Shown here piece after piece: positions 17,773-26,538 of a stretch of 64,000 nucleotides of DNA (its first letter is position 1; the number at the start of each line of letters is the position of its first letter). This DNA comes from Pseudomonas sp. HR96 (GTDB taxonomy: Bacteria > Pseudomonadota > Gammaproteobacteria > Pseudomonadales > Pseudomonadaceae). Position numbers and translations under genes: made by a program. Location: assembly GCF_034059295.1 (NCBI RefSeq), contig NZ_CP139141.1, forward strand, positions 1,781,001 through 1,845,000, given 5' to 3'. The notes under the pieces were generated by a model, which was not told where the DNA came from, did no database searches, and was given only the letters and a program-made list of their open reading frames with translations.

Positions 17773-17795
17773 CGGTGACCGTTGCGCGGTCACCG
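17773..17795 (-). promoter_or_regulatory. Hairpin between allA and puuD
   Basis: CGGTGACC and GGTCACCG form a perfect eight-base stem around a seven-base loop in the short allA-puuD spacer. There is no T-tract, so it is more likely an mRNA-stabilising or processing hairpin, or an operator, than a terminator. Confidence 0.5.
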
Positions 17796-17804
17796 AGCCT
17801 TCTC

Positions 17805-18308
17805 TTATAGGTGGGGGGCGAGGATCAGCAATTCGTCCTCATTGAAAAAATGCTCATCGCAGTTGTTGCCTGTGCCACTGCGATCAACCACCAGGAAGTC
17901 ATCCCGCTTTTCGATCGTCAGCACCGGGTGGTGCCAGACGCCGCGATGGTAATTGATGCCCTGCTTGCCATCAGTGATGAAAGCACGGACATGCCCTGAT
18001 ACAGGTACGTCGCCAACCGGCGCGACCACGATCAGAAAGGGGTGGCCAAGCAGCGGCACGAAGGCCTGGCTGCCCAGCGGATGGCGCTCCAGCATGCGCA
18101 CGGTCAACGGCATCTGCAGCGCCTCGGCGCGAAAGATGCTGATGATCGCCTGGTCTTGCGGCTGCGCCGTTTCGACGGCGGCCAGCTTATGGAAACGCAT
18201 GGTCGAGCCATTGTTGATCATGAAGTGGCTGCTGCCCTCGGTTTCGATCACGTCGCCGAAGGGGGCAAAGGCTTCCTTGGTCAGGGGCTCGATCACTAAT
18301 GTGCGCAT
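17805..18308 (-). CDS. allA: Ureidoglycolate lyase
   Basis: A 167-residue cupin enzyme that splits ureidoglycolate into glyoxylate and urea. It starts MRTLVIEPLTKEAFAPFGDV, a typical AllA N-terminus, and has the conserved blocks ERHPLGSQAFVPL near 77, ITDGKQGINYHRGVWHHPVL near 112 and FLVVDRSGTGNNCDEHFF near 139. The length matches the family (about 160-170). It follows alc by 93 bases and precedes puuD. Its products explain why gcl-hyi-glxR are co-located. Confidence 0.96.
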   Translation of the reverse strand: MRTLVIEPLTKEAFAPFGDVIETEGSSHFMINNGSTMRFHKLAAVETAQPQDQAIISIFRAEALQMPLTVRMLERHPLGSQAFVPLLGHPFLIVVAPVGDVPVSGHVRAFITDGKQGINYHRGVWHHPVLTIEKRDDFLVVDRSGTGNNCDEHFFNEDELLILAPHL

Positions 18309-18401
18309 TTTGTCGTGTTCCGTCAGTAGATCTTGCGATGGCCTCTGCGCGAGCTTGAGCTCCCACAGCGGCCACCTGCCGATCGTGTAGGGTTGAGATC
18401 T

Positions 18402-19397
18402 TTACTTGGCCACTTTACCCAGCAGGCGCAGGCGGCTTACACCGCCATCCGGGAACACGTTCAAGCGGATGTGCGTGATCGGGCCGAGCGCCTTGATCTG
18501 CTCCCGGAAGCTGTGCTCCTGGTGCATTTCCAGCTTCTGCGAGGGCAGCAGGTCGCGCCAGAACAGGCTCTGGGTTTCGATCTGGCTGTCGGTGCCGCCT
18601 TTGACGAAGGCGCCCTGGATAGAGCAACTATCCGGGTAGTTACCCTTGAAGTGCAGGGTGTCGACGACGATCTGCTCGACCACGCCTGGGTGGCCGAGGG
18701 CGACGATGACCCAGTCGTTGCCCGGGGTGCGACGCCGTGCGGTTTCCCAGCCGTCGCCCATGTTGATGCCGCGGCCCGGGTTGAGGATGTTGCTCATGCG
18801 CCCGAAGTGCTCGTCGGAGCAGGCCAGCGCACGGCCACCGTTCATGGCGGCGGCGAGGTCGACCAGCTCGTTGTCGGCCACAGCCGACCAGTCGCGGTGC
18901 GGCACGCCGTACACGCGCAGGCGTGCGACGCCGCCGTCGGGGTAGATGTTGAAGCGCAGGTGGCTGAACGCCTGGGTGCTGCTGATTTCGTGGTAATGGT
19001 GGCTGTTGCCCTGCAGCTCGACGGCGCTCAGCACTTCGGTCCACTGCGTGCTGTCGGTGGGGTCGCCTTCGGCCAGGTAGCAGCCTTCCAGAGACGCCGA
19101 CGGCGGGAAGTTGCCGGTGAAGAACGAGGTGTCGATGTCCACACCCTTGATGGTGCCGGCCACGCCCAGGCGGATCACCGCGCTGTCATACCCTTCGAAA
19201 CGCTTGCGGCGCGATTCCCAGCCGTCCATCCACTTGCCGTTGTCGTCGAACACGCCTTCCTTCCACACCGCAGGGGTAGGTTGGAACAGGCGGTTGACGT
19301 CGGCGAACCAGTCGTCAGTGACCGAGAGGGCCTTGGTGCCGAGACGGGCGTCGGCCAGGTTGACGAATTTCTCGAAGGGTACGGCGTAAGCTTTCAT
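18402..19397 (-). CDS. alc: Allantoicase
   Basis: A 331-residue enzyme that hydrolyses allantoate to ureidoglycolate and urea. It has the duplicated allantoicase domain: both halves carry the pattern GWE(S/T).[24 protein letters not shown] near 75 and its counterpart [20 protein letters not shown] near 230, and each ends in [19 protein letters not shown] or [19 protein letters not shown]. The length is normal. It lies between uraD (49-base gap) and allA. This route releases urea twice, so a urease elsewhere is expected. Confidence 0.97.
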   Translation of the reverse strand: MKAYAVPFEKFVNLADARLGTKALSVTDDWFADVNRLFQPTPAVWKEGVFDDNGKWMDGWESRRKRFEGYDSAVIRLGVAGTIKGVDIDTSFFTGNFPPSASLEGCYLAEGDPTDSTQWTEVLSAVELQGNSHHYHEISSTQAFSHLRFNIYPDGGVARLRVYGVPHRDWSAVADNELVDLAAAMNGGRALACSDEHFGRMSNILNPGRGINMGDGWETARRRTPGNDWVIVALGHPGVVEQIVVDTLHFKGNYPDSCSIQGAFVKGGTDSQIETQSLFWRDLLPSQKLEMHQEHSFREQIKALGPITHIRLNVFPDGGVSRLRLLGKVAK

Positions 19398-19446
19398 TGT
19401 TGTCTGCCTTGAATGAGGGGGCTTGGGAGTCGCGCGCCGGGCGCGC

Positions 19447-19962
19447 TTAAAACGTCATCAAGCGGAACAGGGCGATCTTGTTGATCTCGGCCAGCGCGCA
19501 GGCGAACTCGGCGTCGACCGAGTGATGAATGCGCGTTTCGAATGCCGCGAGAATCTGGTGCCGATCGCTGCCCTTGACCGCCATGATGAAGGGGAAGCCG
19601 AACCGGGCCTTGTAGGCTTCGTTCAGCTCGGTGAAGCGCTGGAATTCTTCGCTGGTGCATTGGTGAATACCGGCGCCAGCCTGTTCGTTGGTGCTGGCTT
19701 CGGTCAGTTCACCCCTGACGGCGGCTTTGCCGGCCAGGTCCGGGTGAGCGTTGATCAGCGCCAGTTGCCGGGCGTGGTCACTGCTCAAGAGGATGTCGCT
19801 CATACGCTGGTGCAGGGTTTCGATGCTGTCCAGCTCCGGGCCCTGGCCCAGGTCGTAGGTCTTTTCGGCGACCCACGGCGAGTGCTCGTAGACGTCCTTG
19901 AACGCCTCGACGAACTGCTCGCGGTTAAGAGTGGAAGGCTTGAGGGTCTGGAACGTGCTCAT
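19447..19962 (-). CDS. uraD: 2-oxo-4-hydroxy-4-carboxy-5-ureidoimidazoline (OHCU) decarboxylase
   Basis: A 171-residue all-helical enzyme giving S-allantoin. The catalytic His lies in [13 protein letters not shown] near residue 70, followed by [24 protein letters not shown] near 120 and the conserved tail [13 protein letters not shown]. The ATG at 19962 overlaps the puuE stop (ATGA), so the two are coupled; a 34-codon upstream extension lies inside puuE and is rejected. Confidence 0.96.
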   Translation of the reverse strand: MSTFQTLKPSTLNREQFVEAFKDVYEHSPWVAEKTYDLGQGPELDSIETLHQRMSDILLSSDHARQLALINAHPDLAGKAAVRGELTEASTNEQAGAGIHQCTSEEFQRFTELNEAYKARFGFPFIMAVKGSDRHQILAAFETRIHHSVDAEFACALAEINKIALFRLMTF

Positions 19963-20918
19963 GGCTGCGCCTCTTCTACGACGGGCTGTGCGGTGAATGA
20001 CTGTTGGGTGAGCGGGTGAGTGGCGTGCCAGTGCCGAGCGATGTCGACGCGGCGGGCGAACCACACCTGCTCATGGCTTTTCGCGTATTCAAGGAAGCGC
20101 TTGAGCGAGGCCAGGCGTGCCGGGCGACCGATCAGGCGGCAGTGCAGGCCGATGGAAAGCATCTTCGGCGCTTCGCCACCTTCGGCGTAGAGCACGTCGA
20201 AGGCGTCCTTGAGGTACTGGAAGAACTGGTCGCCATTGTTGAAGCCCTGCACCTGGGTGAAGCGCATGTCGTTGGTGTCCAGGGTGTAGGGGATCACCAG
20301 GTGGAGCTTGCCGGTGGGGTTGTTGGGCTCCCAGTAGGGCAGGTCGTCATCGTAGGTGTCGCAGTCGTACAGAAAGCCGCCTTCTTCCATGACCAGCCGA
20401 CGGGTGTTTGGGCCGGTGCGGCCGGTGTACCAGCCCAGCGGGCGCTCACCGGTGATTTCGGTGAGGATGCGGATGGCTTCGAGCATGTGCTCGCGCTCCT
20501 GGGCCTCGTCCATGTACTGGTAGTCGATCCAGCGATAGCCGTGGCTGCAGATCTCGTGGCCGGCGGCGACCATGGCGCGGATCACCTCCGGGTGACGCTG
20601 GGCGGCCATGGCCACGGCGAAGATGGTCAGCGGGATGTCGAATTCCTTGAACAGCTTGAGGATGCGCCACACCCCGGCGCGGCTGCCATACTCGTACAGC
20701 GATTCCATGCTCATGTTGCGCTGGCCCTGCAACGGCTGGGCCGCGACCATTTCGGAGAGGAAGGCTTCGGATTCCTTGTCGCCGTGCAGGATGTTGCGCT
20801 CGCCGCCTTCTTCGTAGTTGAGTACGAACGACAGAGCGATGCGCGCATTGCCCGGCCAGTGCGGGTGGGGAGGGTTGGAGCCGTAACCGATCAGGTCGCG
20901 TGGGTAGTCAGCGCTCAC
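19959..20918 (-). CDS. puuE: Allantoinase PuuE (polysaccharide-deacetylase-like)
   Basis: A 319-residue protein read from GTG 20918 (VSADYPRDLIGYGSNPPHP), with AAGGA upstream; an ATG 26 codons earlier would lie on top of the TTGTATACAA operator. It has the NodB-like fold blocks RIALSFVLNYEEGGE near 26, AGHEICSHGYRWIDYQ near 117 and IGLHCRLIGRPAR near 265. PuuE enzymes convert allantoin to allantoate and are unrelated to the metal-dependent amidohydrolase allantoinases. It leads the operon puuE-uraD-alc-allA-puuD-urate permease. Confidence 0.94.
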   Translation of the reverse strand: MSADYPRDLIGYGSNPPHPHWPGNARIALSFVLNYEEGGERNILHGDKESEAFLSEMVAAQPLQGQRNMSMESLYEYGSRAGVWRILKLFKEFDIPLTIFAVAMAAQRHPEVIRAMVAAGHEICSHGYRWIDYQYMDEAQEREHMLEAIRILTEITGERPLGWYTGRTGPNTRRLVMEEGGFLYDCDTYDDDLPYWEPNNPTGKLHLVIPYTLDTNDMRFTQVQGFNNGDQFFQYLKDAFDVLYAEGGEAPKMLSIGLHCRLIGRPARLASLKRFLEYAKSHEQVWFARRVDIARHWHATHPLTQQSFTAQPVVEEAQP

Positions 20919-20986
20919 CGCAGTTTCCTTCTGTGCGTCATGGGGGTGGCGAGGGCAACGGCCGCTGCGCCACGGCGATGGAATGA

Positions 20987-20996
20987 TTGTATACAA
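20987..20996. promoter_or_regulatory. GntR/FCD-type operator of the puuE operon
   Basis: Perfect TTGTATACAA palindrome 68 bases upstream of the chosen puuE start and in the divergent spacer towards hiuH. It is identical to the two copies before gcl and glcG. Confidence 0.7.
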
Positions 20997-21109
20997 CTTT
21001 ATCGCCAGATTGTAAGCCTGTTTTTGCTCGGATTTGCCTTGCCTGGCATCCTTTTCAAGCTTGCAAAAAACCTGCCCGTTTGGTCAAGATATCACCGGCG
21101 CGGGCTGTG

Positions 21110-21125
21110 TGGCAGACTCCGTGCA
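21110..21125 (+). promoter_or_regulatory. Weak sigma-54-like site before hiuH
   Basis: TGGCAGACTCCGTGCA has GG and GC at -24/-12 spacing but three mismatches to the consensus. The predicted start near 21137 lies upstream of the TTGTGTACAA operator at 21182, which would then sit in the leader. Confidence 0.3.
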
Positions 21126-21181
21126 TTATTACTGGCTATTTTGGCAGCATGGTCAGAGGTTGGACAAAATTATCAATAAAA

Positions 21182-21191
21182 TTGTGTACAA
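21182..21191. promoter_or_regulatory. GntR/FCD-type operator variant before hiuH
   Basis: TTGTGTACAA, one base from the TTGTATACAA palindrome, 94 bases before the hiuH ATG. Together with the site at 20987 it brackets the divergent puuE/hiuH control region, which is locally A/T-rich (about 21120-21215). Confidence 0.6.
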
Positions 21192-21285
21192 CTTTTCTAA
21201 AAACTGTCTTAATAGGCGCATTCGCAACGCTCCCCGGCGCCAAACCGGTGCAGCCCACCCCCATTTCATAGAGGACCGCCTGAGC

Positions 21286-21639
21286 ATGGGACGTTTGACC
21301 ACACACGTACTGGATGCCGCCCACGGTTGCCCCGGCAGCGCCATCAAGGTCGAGCTCTATCGCGTCGAGGGCACGGCACTGACCCTGGTCGCCACTGCCC
21401 TGACCAACAGCGACGGGCGCTGCGACGCGCCGGTGCTGCAGGGCGACGAGTACCGCACTGGGGTCTATCAGATCCAGTTCAGCGCCGGCGACTACTACCG
21501 CGCGCGCGGTGTGGCCTTGCCGGATCAGGCGTTCCTGGATGTGGTGGTGCTGCGCTTTGGCATCGATGCCAATCAAGAGCATTACCACGTGCCCTTGCTG
21601 ATCTCCCCCTACAGCTACTCAACCTATCGCGGCAGCTAG
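21286..21639 (+). CDS. hiuH: 5-hydroxyisourate hydrolase (transthyretin-like)
   Basis: A 117-residue protein from the ATG at 21286 (MGRLTTHVLDAAHGCPG, AGGA upstream), the usual HIUase length. Signature parts are THVLDAAHGCPGSA at the N-terminus, HYHVPLLISPYSYSTYRGS at the C-terminus with the diagnostic YRGS end, and an internal Arg in the substrate pocket region. It hydrolyses 5-hydroxyisourate, the product of PuuD, to OHCU for UraD. It is divergent from puuE, so the two halves of the urate pathway share one control region. Confidence 0.96.
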   Translation: MGRLTTHVLDAAHGCPGSAIKVELYRVEGTALTLVATALTNSDGRCDAPVLQGDEYRTGVYQIQFSAGDYYRARGVALPDQAFLDVVVLRFGIDANQEHYHVPLLISPYSYSTYRGS

Positions 21640-21697
21640 CACGACACATTTTGCAACAGCCTGATGAAGTTCCCCGACCGACTTCGTAGGTAACCTC

Positions 21698-21724
21698 GCC
21701 CGCTCACACTGCGGGCTTTTTTTT
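21698..21724 (+). terminator. Intrinsic terminator after hiuH
   Basis: GCCCGC, a seven-base loop (TCACACT), GCGGGC and then eight T: a standard rho-independent terminator about 60 bases after the hiuH stop. Confidence 0.9.
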
Positions 21725-21817
21725 GCCTGTTGTTCGTGCCAAGGGGCAGGTAATCTTGCCCGTTCACATGGCGGGCCGCTGTAAGGCCCGCGCGAAAGGA
21801 ACTCGTCGGGTCGAATC

Positions 21818-23314
21818 ATGAATAAGGCAGTCAGCGTCATCGCAGGAGTCGTGGTCGTGGTCGGGGCAGTGGCTACCGCCGGGGCCTGGTACACCGGTAC
21901 CAAGGTGGAGGAGGTGATACGCGCCGGGGTGGCGGAGGCCAACGTGCAGTTGCAGGAGCGCATGGCTGGCGACAATGGCTCCGCCAGCCTGGAGGTCACC
22001 TCGGTGGAGCGGCATTTCTTCAGCAGCGAGGTGCATTACAAACTGCTGCTGGGCGGCGAGCACTTCTCCAACCAGGGCCAGCCGCTGCAGCTGGACTTCG
22101 TCGATCACCTGGAGCATGGGCCGCTGCCGCTATCGCGGGTCAGGCAGCTGAACCTGGTGCCGGTGATGGTGGCCAGTCATTTCGAGCTGCTGCGCACGCC
22201 GTCGACCGAAAAATGGTTCACCGCCACCCACGACGTCGCGCCGCTGCAGGGCCAGGCGGTGGTCAGCTACGAGCGCAACGCCAAGGTCGACGTGAACTTC
22301 CTGCCGCTGAGCCTCGATGGCAGCAACGGCGCCCTGCGCTTCTCAGGCGCCGACCTGCACATCTCGGCCTCCGGCGATGGCCAGCGCCTGGACACCACCG
22401 GCAGCATGGATGAACTGCAATTCACCCTGCCCACCGAGAAAGGCATGCTGAACCTGCTGTTCAAAGGCCTGACCCTGAGCTCGGGCGGCAGCAAGGGCCG
22501 CTCCGGTTTCTATCTGGGCCACACCGACGGCAAGCTGGCGTCGTTCAGCGGCCAGGTGCAGGGCGGCCCGGCCGTCGAGTTCAAGGATTTCAGCAGCGCC
22601 AGCCTGCTGCAGGAAGTGGAAGGCAACCTGGCCGGCGAGGTCAATTACGACGTGGCGGCCATCAGCGTCGCTGGCAAGCCGATCGGCTCCTCGCACCTGT
22701 CCGGCAGGCTGAACAATTTCGATATCGCCGCCACCCAGGCGCTGGTGCAGTTCTACCGCGCCAAGGTGTTGCCGCAAGCCCAGGCCGTCAACGCCGCACG
22801 GGCTGCCGGGCAGGACTACGACCTGCACCTGAGTCCGGCCGACCAGGCCCAGCTGAACGCCAATCTCACTACCCTGCTGGCGGCCAAGCCCCATGTGCAG
22901 CTGGACAAGTGGTCGCTCAAGACCGCCCATGGCGAAAGCCAGATCAGCCTGGCGCTTGACCTGGCCAACCCCGGCAGCTTCGATCAGGCGCCGGCCGACC
23001 TGTACCGCCAGCTGGTCGCCGACTTCAAGGCCGAGGTGCTGTTGAACAAGCCGATGGTGGCCGATCTGGTCGCCTTCCAGGCCCAGGTCCAAGGCCTGAC
23101 CGATCCTGCTGCCGTGGCCAAGCAGGCCCAGGGCACCGCTGACGGCCTGGCCGGCATGGCCCAGGTGTTCGGCCTGGCCAGGATCGAAGGCGAGAACATC
23201 GTCTCGCGCCTGCACTTCGCGCAAGGCATGGTCGACTTCAACGGGCAGAAGATGACGCCGGAGCAGTTTGCGGCGCTGATGAGCGCCAAGGCAGGGCAGC
23301 TGGCGCCGCATTGA
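21818..23314 (+). CDS. YdgA-like DUF945 family protein
   Basis: A 498-residue protein with a single N-terminal hydrophobic segment (VSVIAGVVVVVGAVATAGAW, 5-24) and a long exported part. The layout matches DUF945/YdgA: a conserved YTGTKVEEVIRAGVAEAN block after the membrane segment, DFVDHLEHGPLPLSRV near 90, and a C-terminal stretch FDQAPADLYRQLVADFKAEVLL near 390. Family members are periplasmic or inner-membrane anchored and of poorly known role. It is probably unrelated to purine use. AAAGGAA lies somewhat far (about 15 bases) from the ATG. Confidence 0.82.
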   Translation: MNKAVSVIAGVVVVVGAVATAGAWYTGTKVEEVIRAGVAEANVQLQERMAGDNGSASLEVTSVERHFFSSEVHYKLLLGGEHFSNQGQPLQLDFVDHLEHGPLPLSRVRQLNLVPVMVASHFELLRTPSTEKWFTATHDVAPLQGQAVVSYERNAKVDVNFLPLSLDGSNGALRFSGADLHISASGDGQRLDTTGSMDELQFTLPTEKGMLNLLFKGLTLSSGGSKGRSGFYLGHTDGKLASFSGQVQGGPAVEFKDFSSASLLQEVEGNLAGEVNYDVAAISVAGKPIGSSHLSGRLNNFDIAATQALVQFYRAKVLPQAQAVNAARAAGQDYDLHLSPADQAQLNANLTTLLAAKPHVQLDKWSLKTAHGESQISLALDLANPGSFDQAPADLYRQLVADFKAEVLLNKPMVADLVAFQAQVQGLTDPAAVAKQAQGTADGLAGMAQVFGLARIEGENIVSRLHFAQGMVDFNGQKMTPEQFAALMSAKAGQLAPH

Positions 23315-23356
23315 GGGTTTTTGGGTCACACTGGAAGGCTTGACTGCAACACAGGC

Positions 23357-23375
23357 GAGGGGGCAAAGCCCCCTC
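23357..23375. terminator. Hairpin between convergent ydgA-like and lysE-like genes
   Basis: GAGGGGGC-AAA-GCCCCCTC perfect stem in a 69-base convergent spacer; it can serve both directions although it lacks a long T-tract. Confidence 0.65.
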
Positions 23376-23383
23376 CCGCCGGC

Positions 23384-24013
23384 TCACGCCCTGCTCAACA
23401 ACGACACCGTCCCCGCCGCCCCAAACAACCCGGCGCTGACCCGGTTGAACCAGCTCTGTCCCTTGCCAGTGCGCAGGTAGCGCGCCGCGCTGCGGGCGCC
23501 CAGGCCGTAGCCGACCTTGCACAGCAGATCGAGTACTGTCCAGGTTGCAATCATCACCAGCAATTGCCCCGCCAGCGGCCGATCCGCGCTGAGAAACTGC
23601 GGCAAAAAAGCGGCAAAGAACAGGATGTCCTTGGGGTTGCTCGCGCCCAGCACGAAGGCTCGCCCGAACAGCGCGCCGAAGCGTGGCGCCGGCAGCCCAC
23701 CGGGTACCTCGCGGGCGGCGGCCGGCAGGCGCGATTGCTGCCAGCTCTGCCAGGCCAGATAGAACAGGTACAAGGCCCCGACGATCTTCAGCAGCGAGAA
23801 CACCCGTTCCGAGGCCATCAGCAGCGCCCCCAAGCCCAGCGCCGAGGCGCTGAGCAGGCAGATCGACGCGCTCACCCCACCCAGAAATGCCGGGTAGGAG
23901 CGGCGCAGGCCGTAGTTCAGGCTGTTGCCGATCATCAGCAGCGACAGCGGCCCGGGGATGACGATCACCACCCAGGCGGCGCCGGCGAACAGCAGCCAGG
24001 TTTGCAGACTCAT
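23384..24013 (-). CDS. LysE/RhtB-family amino-acid exporter
   Basis: A 209-residue inner membrane protein with six hydrophobic segments and an AAGGAG before its ATG. The N-terminal VIVIPGPLSLLMIGNSLNYG block and the LGASNPKDILFFAAFLPQF block near 120 are the typical LysE/RhtB repeats. It exports amino acids or similar small molecules; the substrate is not readable. It lies after azgA on the same strand but is separated from it by a terminator, so it is probably a separate unit. Confidence 0.88.
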   Translation of the reverse strand: MSLQTWLLFAGAAWVVIVIPGPLSLLMIGNSLNYGLRRSYPAFLGGVSASICLLSASALGLGALLMASERVFSLLKIVGALYLFYLAWQSWQQSRLPAAAREVPGGLPAPRFGALFGRAFVLGASNPKDILFFAAFLPQFLSADRPLAGQLLVMIATWTVLDLLCKVGYGLGARSAARYLRTGKGQSWFNRVSAGLFGAAGTVSLLSRA

Positions 24014-24036
24014 CGCGCATTCTCCTTACATGCAAA

Positions 24037-24059
24037 AGCCCCGTCGCAAGGACGGGGCT
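24037..24059 (-). terminator. Intrinsic terminator after azgA
   Basis: Perfect nine-base stem AGCCCCGTC/GACGGGGCT around GCAAG. On the minus strand it is followed by TTTTGCA, so it ends the azgA transcript just before lysE. Confidence 0.8.
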
Positions 24060-24076
24060 GGTGATACCTCAGAGCG

Positions 24077-25423
24077 TTAAAGGTATACAAACTTGGCGAT
24101 AAATATCGCACAAAGTACCCACAGGCTCAGCGAAATTTCTTTCCAGCGGCCGGTGCCGGCCTTGAGCACCACGTAGGTGATGAAGCCCAGTGCGATGCCG
24201 TCGGCGACCGAGAAGGTCAGCGGCATCATGATGGCGGTGATGATCGCCGGAATGCTGTCGGTGGCTTCTTCCCATTCGATGTGGGCCAGGCCGCCCATCA
24301 TCAGCATGGCCACGTAGATCAGCGCGCCGGCGGTTGCGTAGGCCGGAATCATCCCCGCCAGCGGGGCGAAAAACATCGCGGCGACGAATAGGATACCGAC
24401 GGTGACGGCGGTCAGCCCGGTGCGGCCACCGGCCGCCACACCGGCAGCGCTTTCCACGTAGCTGGTCACCGGCGGCACGCCGAGCAGGGCGCCGCAGACG
24501 CTGGAGGCGCTGTCGGCCTTCAAGGCTCGCGAGAGATTCTCGATGCGCCCGTCCTTGTTCACCAGGCCGGCGCGCTGGGCCACGCCCATCAGGGTGCCGG
24601 CGGTGTCGAACATGTGCACGAAGAGAAAGGCCAGCACCACGCTGATCATGCTGATGTTGAACACGCCCTTGACGTCCATGGCCAGCCAGGTAGGCGCCAG
24701 GCTCGGTGGCATCGAGTAGATGCCGCCATATTGCACCAGGCCCAGGCCCCAGCCGGCGAGAGTCACGGCGATGATGCTGATGAGGATCGCGCCGAACACG
24801 CGGTGGTAGCTGAGCACCGCGATCATCAGAAAGCACACCGCCGACAGCAGCGGGCCTGGCTCGCGCAGTGAACCGAGCTTGATCAGCGTGGCCGGGCTGG
24901 CGACGATGATGCCCGAGGTTTTCAGGCCGATCACCCCGAGAAACAGGCCGACCCCGGCGCCCATGGCGTAGCGCAGGCTGACCGGAATGCTGTTGAGCAG
25001 CCATTCCCGCACTCGCGAGACGGTGAGGATCATGAACAGCACCCCGGAGACGAATACTGCGCCGAGTGCCGTTTCCCAGTGATAGCCCATGGTGCCGACC
25101 ACGGTGTAGGTGAAGAACGCGTTGAGGCCCATACCCGGCGCCAGGCCCACTGGCCAGTTGGCGTAGAGGCCCATGAGCAGGCAGCCCAGGGCAGCGGCGA
25201 TGCAGGTGGCGACGAATGCGGCGCCATGGTCGATGCCGGCATCGGCCATGATGTTGGGGTTGACGAAGATGATGTAGGCCATGGTGATGAAGGTGGTCAC
25301 GCCGGCCAGCATTTCGGTTTTGACGGTGGTGCCGTGTAGCTTGAGTTTGAAAATCCGTTCCAGCCAGCTGTTGCTGACGGGCGCGAGATCCAGCGTAGGG
25401 GCTTCGGATTTGGGGCTTTCCAC
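24077..25423 (-). CDS. Adenine/guanine/hypoxanthine permease, AzgA-like NCS2
   Basis: A 448-residue permease starting at GTG 25423 with AGGAG nine bases upstream. Conserved blocks are GVTTFITMAYIIFVNP near 42, NWPVGLAPGMGLNAFFTYTV near 89, FVHMFDTAGTLMGVAQRAG near 270 and GVPPVTSYVESAAGVAAGGR near 315, characteristic of the AzgA/GhxP proton:purine symporters. It should bring adenine, guanine or hypoxanthine to GuaD and XDH. It is divergent from the GntR gene, and a twelve-base palindrome lies in the spacer. Confidence 0.92.
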   Translation of the reverse strand: MESPKSEAPTLDLAPVSNSWLERIFKLKLHGTTVKTEMLAGVTTFITMAYIIFVNPNIMADAGIDHGAAFVATCIAAALGCLLMGLYANWPVGLAPGMGLNAFFTYTVVGTMGYHWETALGAVFVSGVLFMILTVSRVREWLLNSIPVSLRYAMGAGVGLFLGVIGLKTSGIIVASPATLIKLGSLREPGPLLSAVCFLMIAVLSYHRVFGAILISIIAVTLAGWGLGLVQYGGIYSMPPSLAPTWLAMDVKGVFNISMISVVLAFLFVHMFDTAGTLMGVAQRAGLVNKDGRIENLSRALKADSASSVCGALLGVPPVTSYVESAAGVAAGGRTGLTAVTVGILFVAAMFFAPLAGMIPAYATAGALIYVAMLMMGGLAHIEWEEATDSIPAIITAIMMPLTFSVADGIALGFITYVVLKAGTGRWKEISLSLWVLCAIFIAKFVYL

Positions 25424-25559
25424 AGCGAGTACTCCTCAAGACTTTTCTTGTTTTGCGAAGCGCTCTGGGCAGAGGTCAGCTTCGTGAGGCAATCGGGATC
25501 GAGCTTGGCGCACAGAGTTGACCTGAAGGTCAGGAAGTGGCTCGGATGCGATTATGCTT

Positions 25560-25569
25560 TTGTATACAA
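25560..25569. promoter_or_regulatory. GntR/FCD-type operator of azgA
   Basis: TTGTATACAA, extendable to the 12-base palindrome TTTGTATACAAA, in the divergent azgA/gntR spacer, 136 bases from the azgA start. It is the longest symmetric copy in the window. The rest of this 327-base spacer shows no gene. Confidence 0.72.
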
Positions 25570-25704
25570 ATAAAGCAAATACTGTTTTTAAGATTGTTCG
25601 CCGAGTCAGCTTCGCTCTCGCTATATACCGTTGATTTGCGGGCTTTTGCCGGCGATCGACGGGGTGATTGGCTGAACCGCTTTACCTGACAGATAATCAC
25701 GGCC

Positions 25705-25714
25705 CTGTGTACAA
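25705..25714. promoter_or_regulatory. Operator variant before the GntR gene
   Basis: CTGTGTACAA, two bases from the palindrome, 36 bases before the GntR ATG, suggesting autoregulation. Confidence 0.5.
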
Positions 25715-25750
25715 TGCGCCCACTGCCGGTCACTTCGCCCACGAGCTACC

Positions 25751-26503
25751 ATGAACGAACAGCTGCAACCTCTGAAAAAAGTTTCACGCGCCAGCAAGAT
25801 CGGGCGCAGCGGTACCCAGGACGACATCGTCTATGCGCACATCTTCGAGGCCATTCTCGAACAGCGCCTGGCACCGGGTACCAAGTTGAGTGAAGAGGCT
25901 CTGGGCGAGATCTTCGGCGTCAGCCGTACCATCATTCGCCGCTCGCTGTCGCGCCTGGCCCATGAGGGCGTGGTGCTGCTGCGTCCCAACCGCGGCGCGG
26001 TGGTGGCCAGCCCCAGCGTCGACGAGGCCCGCCAGGTGTTCTTCGCCCGGCGCATGGTCGAGAAGGCCATCACCGAGCTTGCGGTCGAGCACGCCAGTGC
26101 CGAGCAATTGGCCGAGCTGCGCCAGATGGTTCGTGACGAGCGCGACAGTTTCTCGCGCGGCGATCGTGGCGCCGGCATCCGCCTGTCCGGCGAGTTCCAC
26201 CTCAAGCTGGCCGAGGCGGCGCGCAACGCACCCTTGATCAGCTTCCAGCGCAGCCTGGTTTCGCAGACCTCGCTGATCATCGCCCAGTACGAAAGCGGCA
26301 ACCGCACGCACTGCTCCTACGATGAACACACCCAGCTGATCGACGCCATCGAGGCGCGTAACCTGAGCTTGGCGGTGGACCTGATGATGCACCACATGGA
26401 CCACATCGACAGCAAGCTCAACCTCGACGAGGAAAGTGCCTCGGATGATCTGCACGCGGTGTTTTCCCATTTGATGTTGGGCAAGAAGCCGGGCAAGGGG
26501 TGA
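25751..26503 (+). CDS. GntR-family (FCD) regulator of purine use
   Basis: A 250-residue regulator with an N-terminal winged helix (VYAHIFEAILEQRLAPGTKL, then LGEIFGVSRTIIRRSLSRLA, about 28-75) and an all-helical FCD domain holding the acid and three His expected for metal or ligand binding (RMVEKAITELAVEH, GEFHLKLAEAARN, HTQLIDAIEARN, MMHHMDHI). FCD regulators bind TnGT..ACnA-type palindromes; TTGTATACAA sites lie in its own spacer and before gcl, glcG-like, puuE and hiuH. It is divergent from the AzgA-like permease. The effector is probably a purine-pathway intermediate (inference). Confidence 0.9.
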   Translation: MNEQLQPLKKVSRASKIGRSGTQDDIVYAHIFEAILEQRLAPGTKLSEEALGEIFGVSRTIIRRSLSRLAHEGVVLLRPNRGAVVASPSVDEARQVFFARRMVEKAITELAVEHASAEQLAELRQMVRDERDSFSRGDRGAGIRLSGEFHLKLAEAARNAPLISFQRSLVSQTSLIIAQYESGNRTHCSYDEHTQLIDAIEARNLSLAVDLMMHHMDHIDSKLNLDEESASDDLHAVFSHLMLGKKPGKG

Positions 26504-26538
26504 GGGCTTCGTGCAGGGCTCGACGCTGCTCGCCCGCG

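Noticed and set aside
24079..24091. GTATACAAAC resembling the GntR operator
   Set aside because: It lies in the last codons of azgA, lacks the TTGT half, and is not in a control region.
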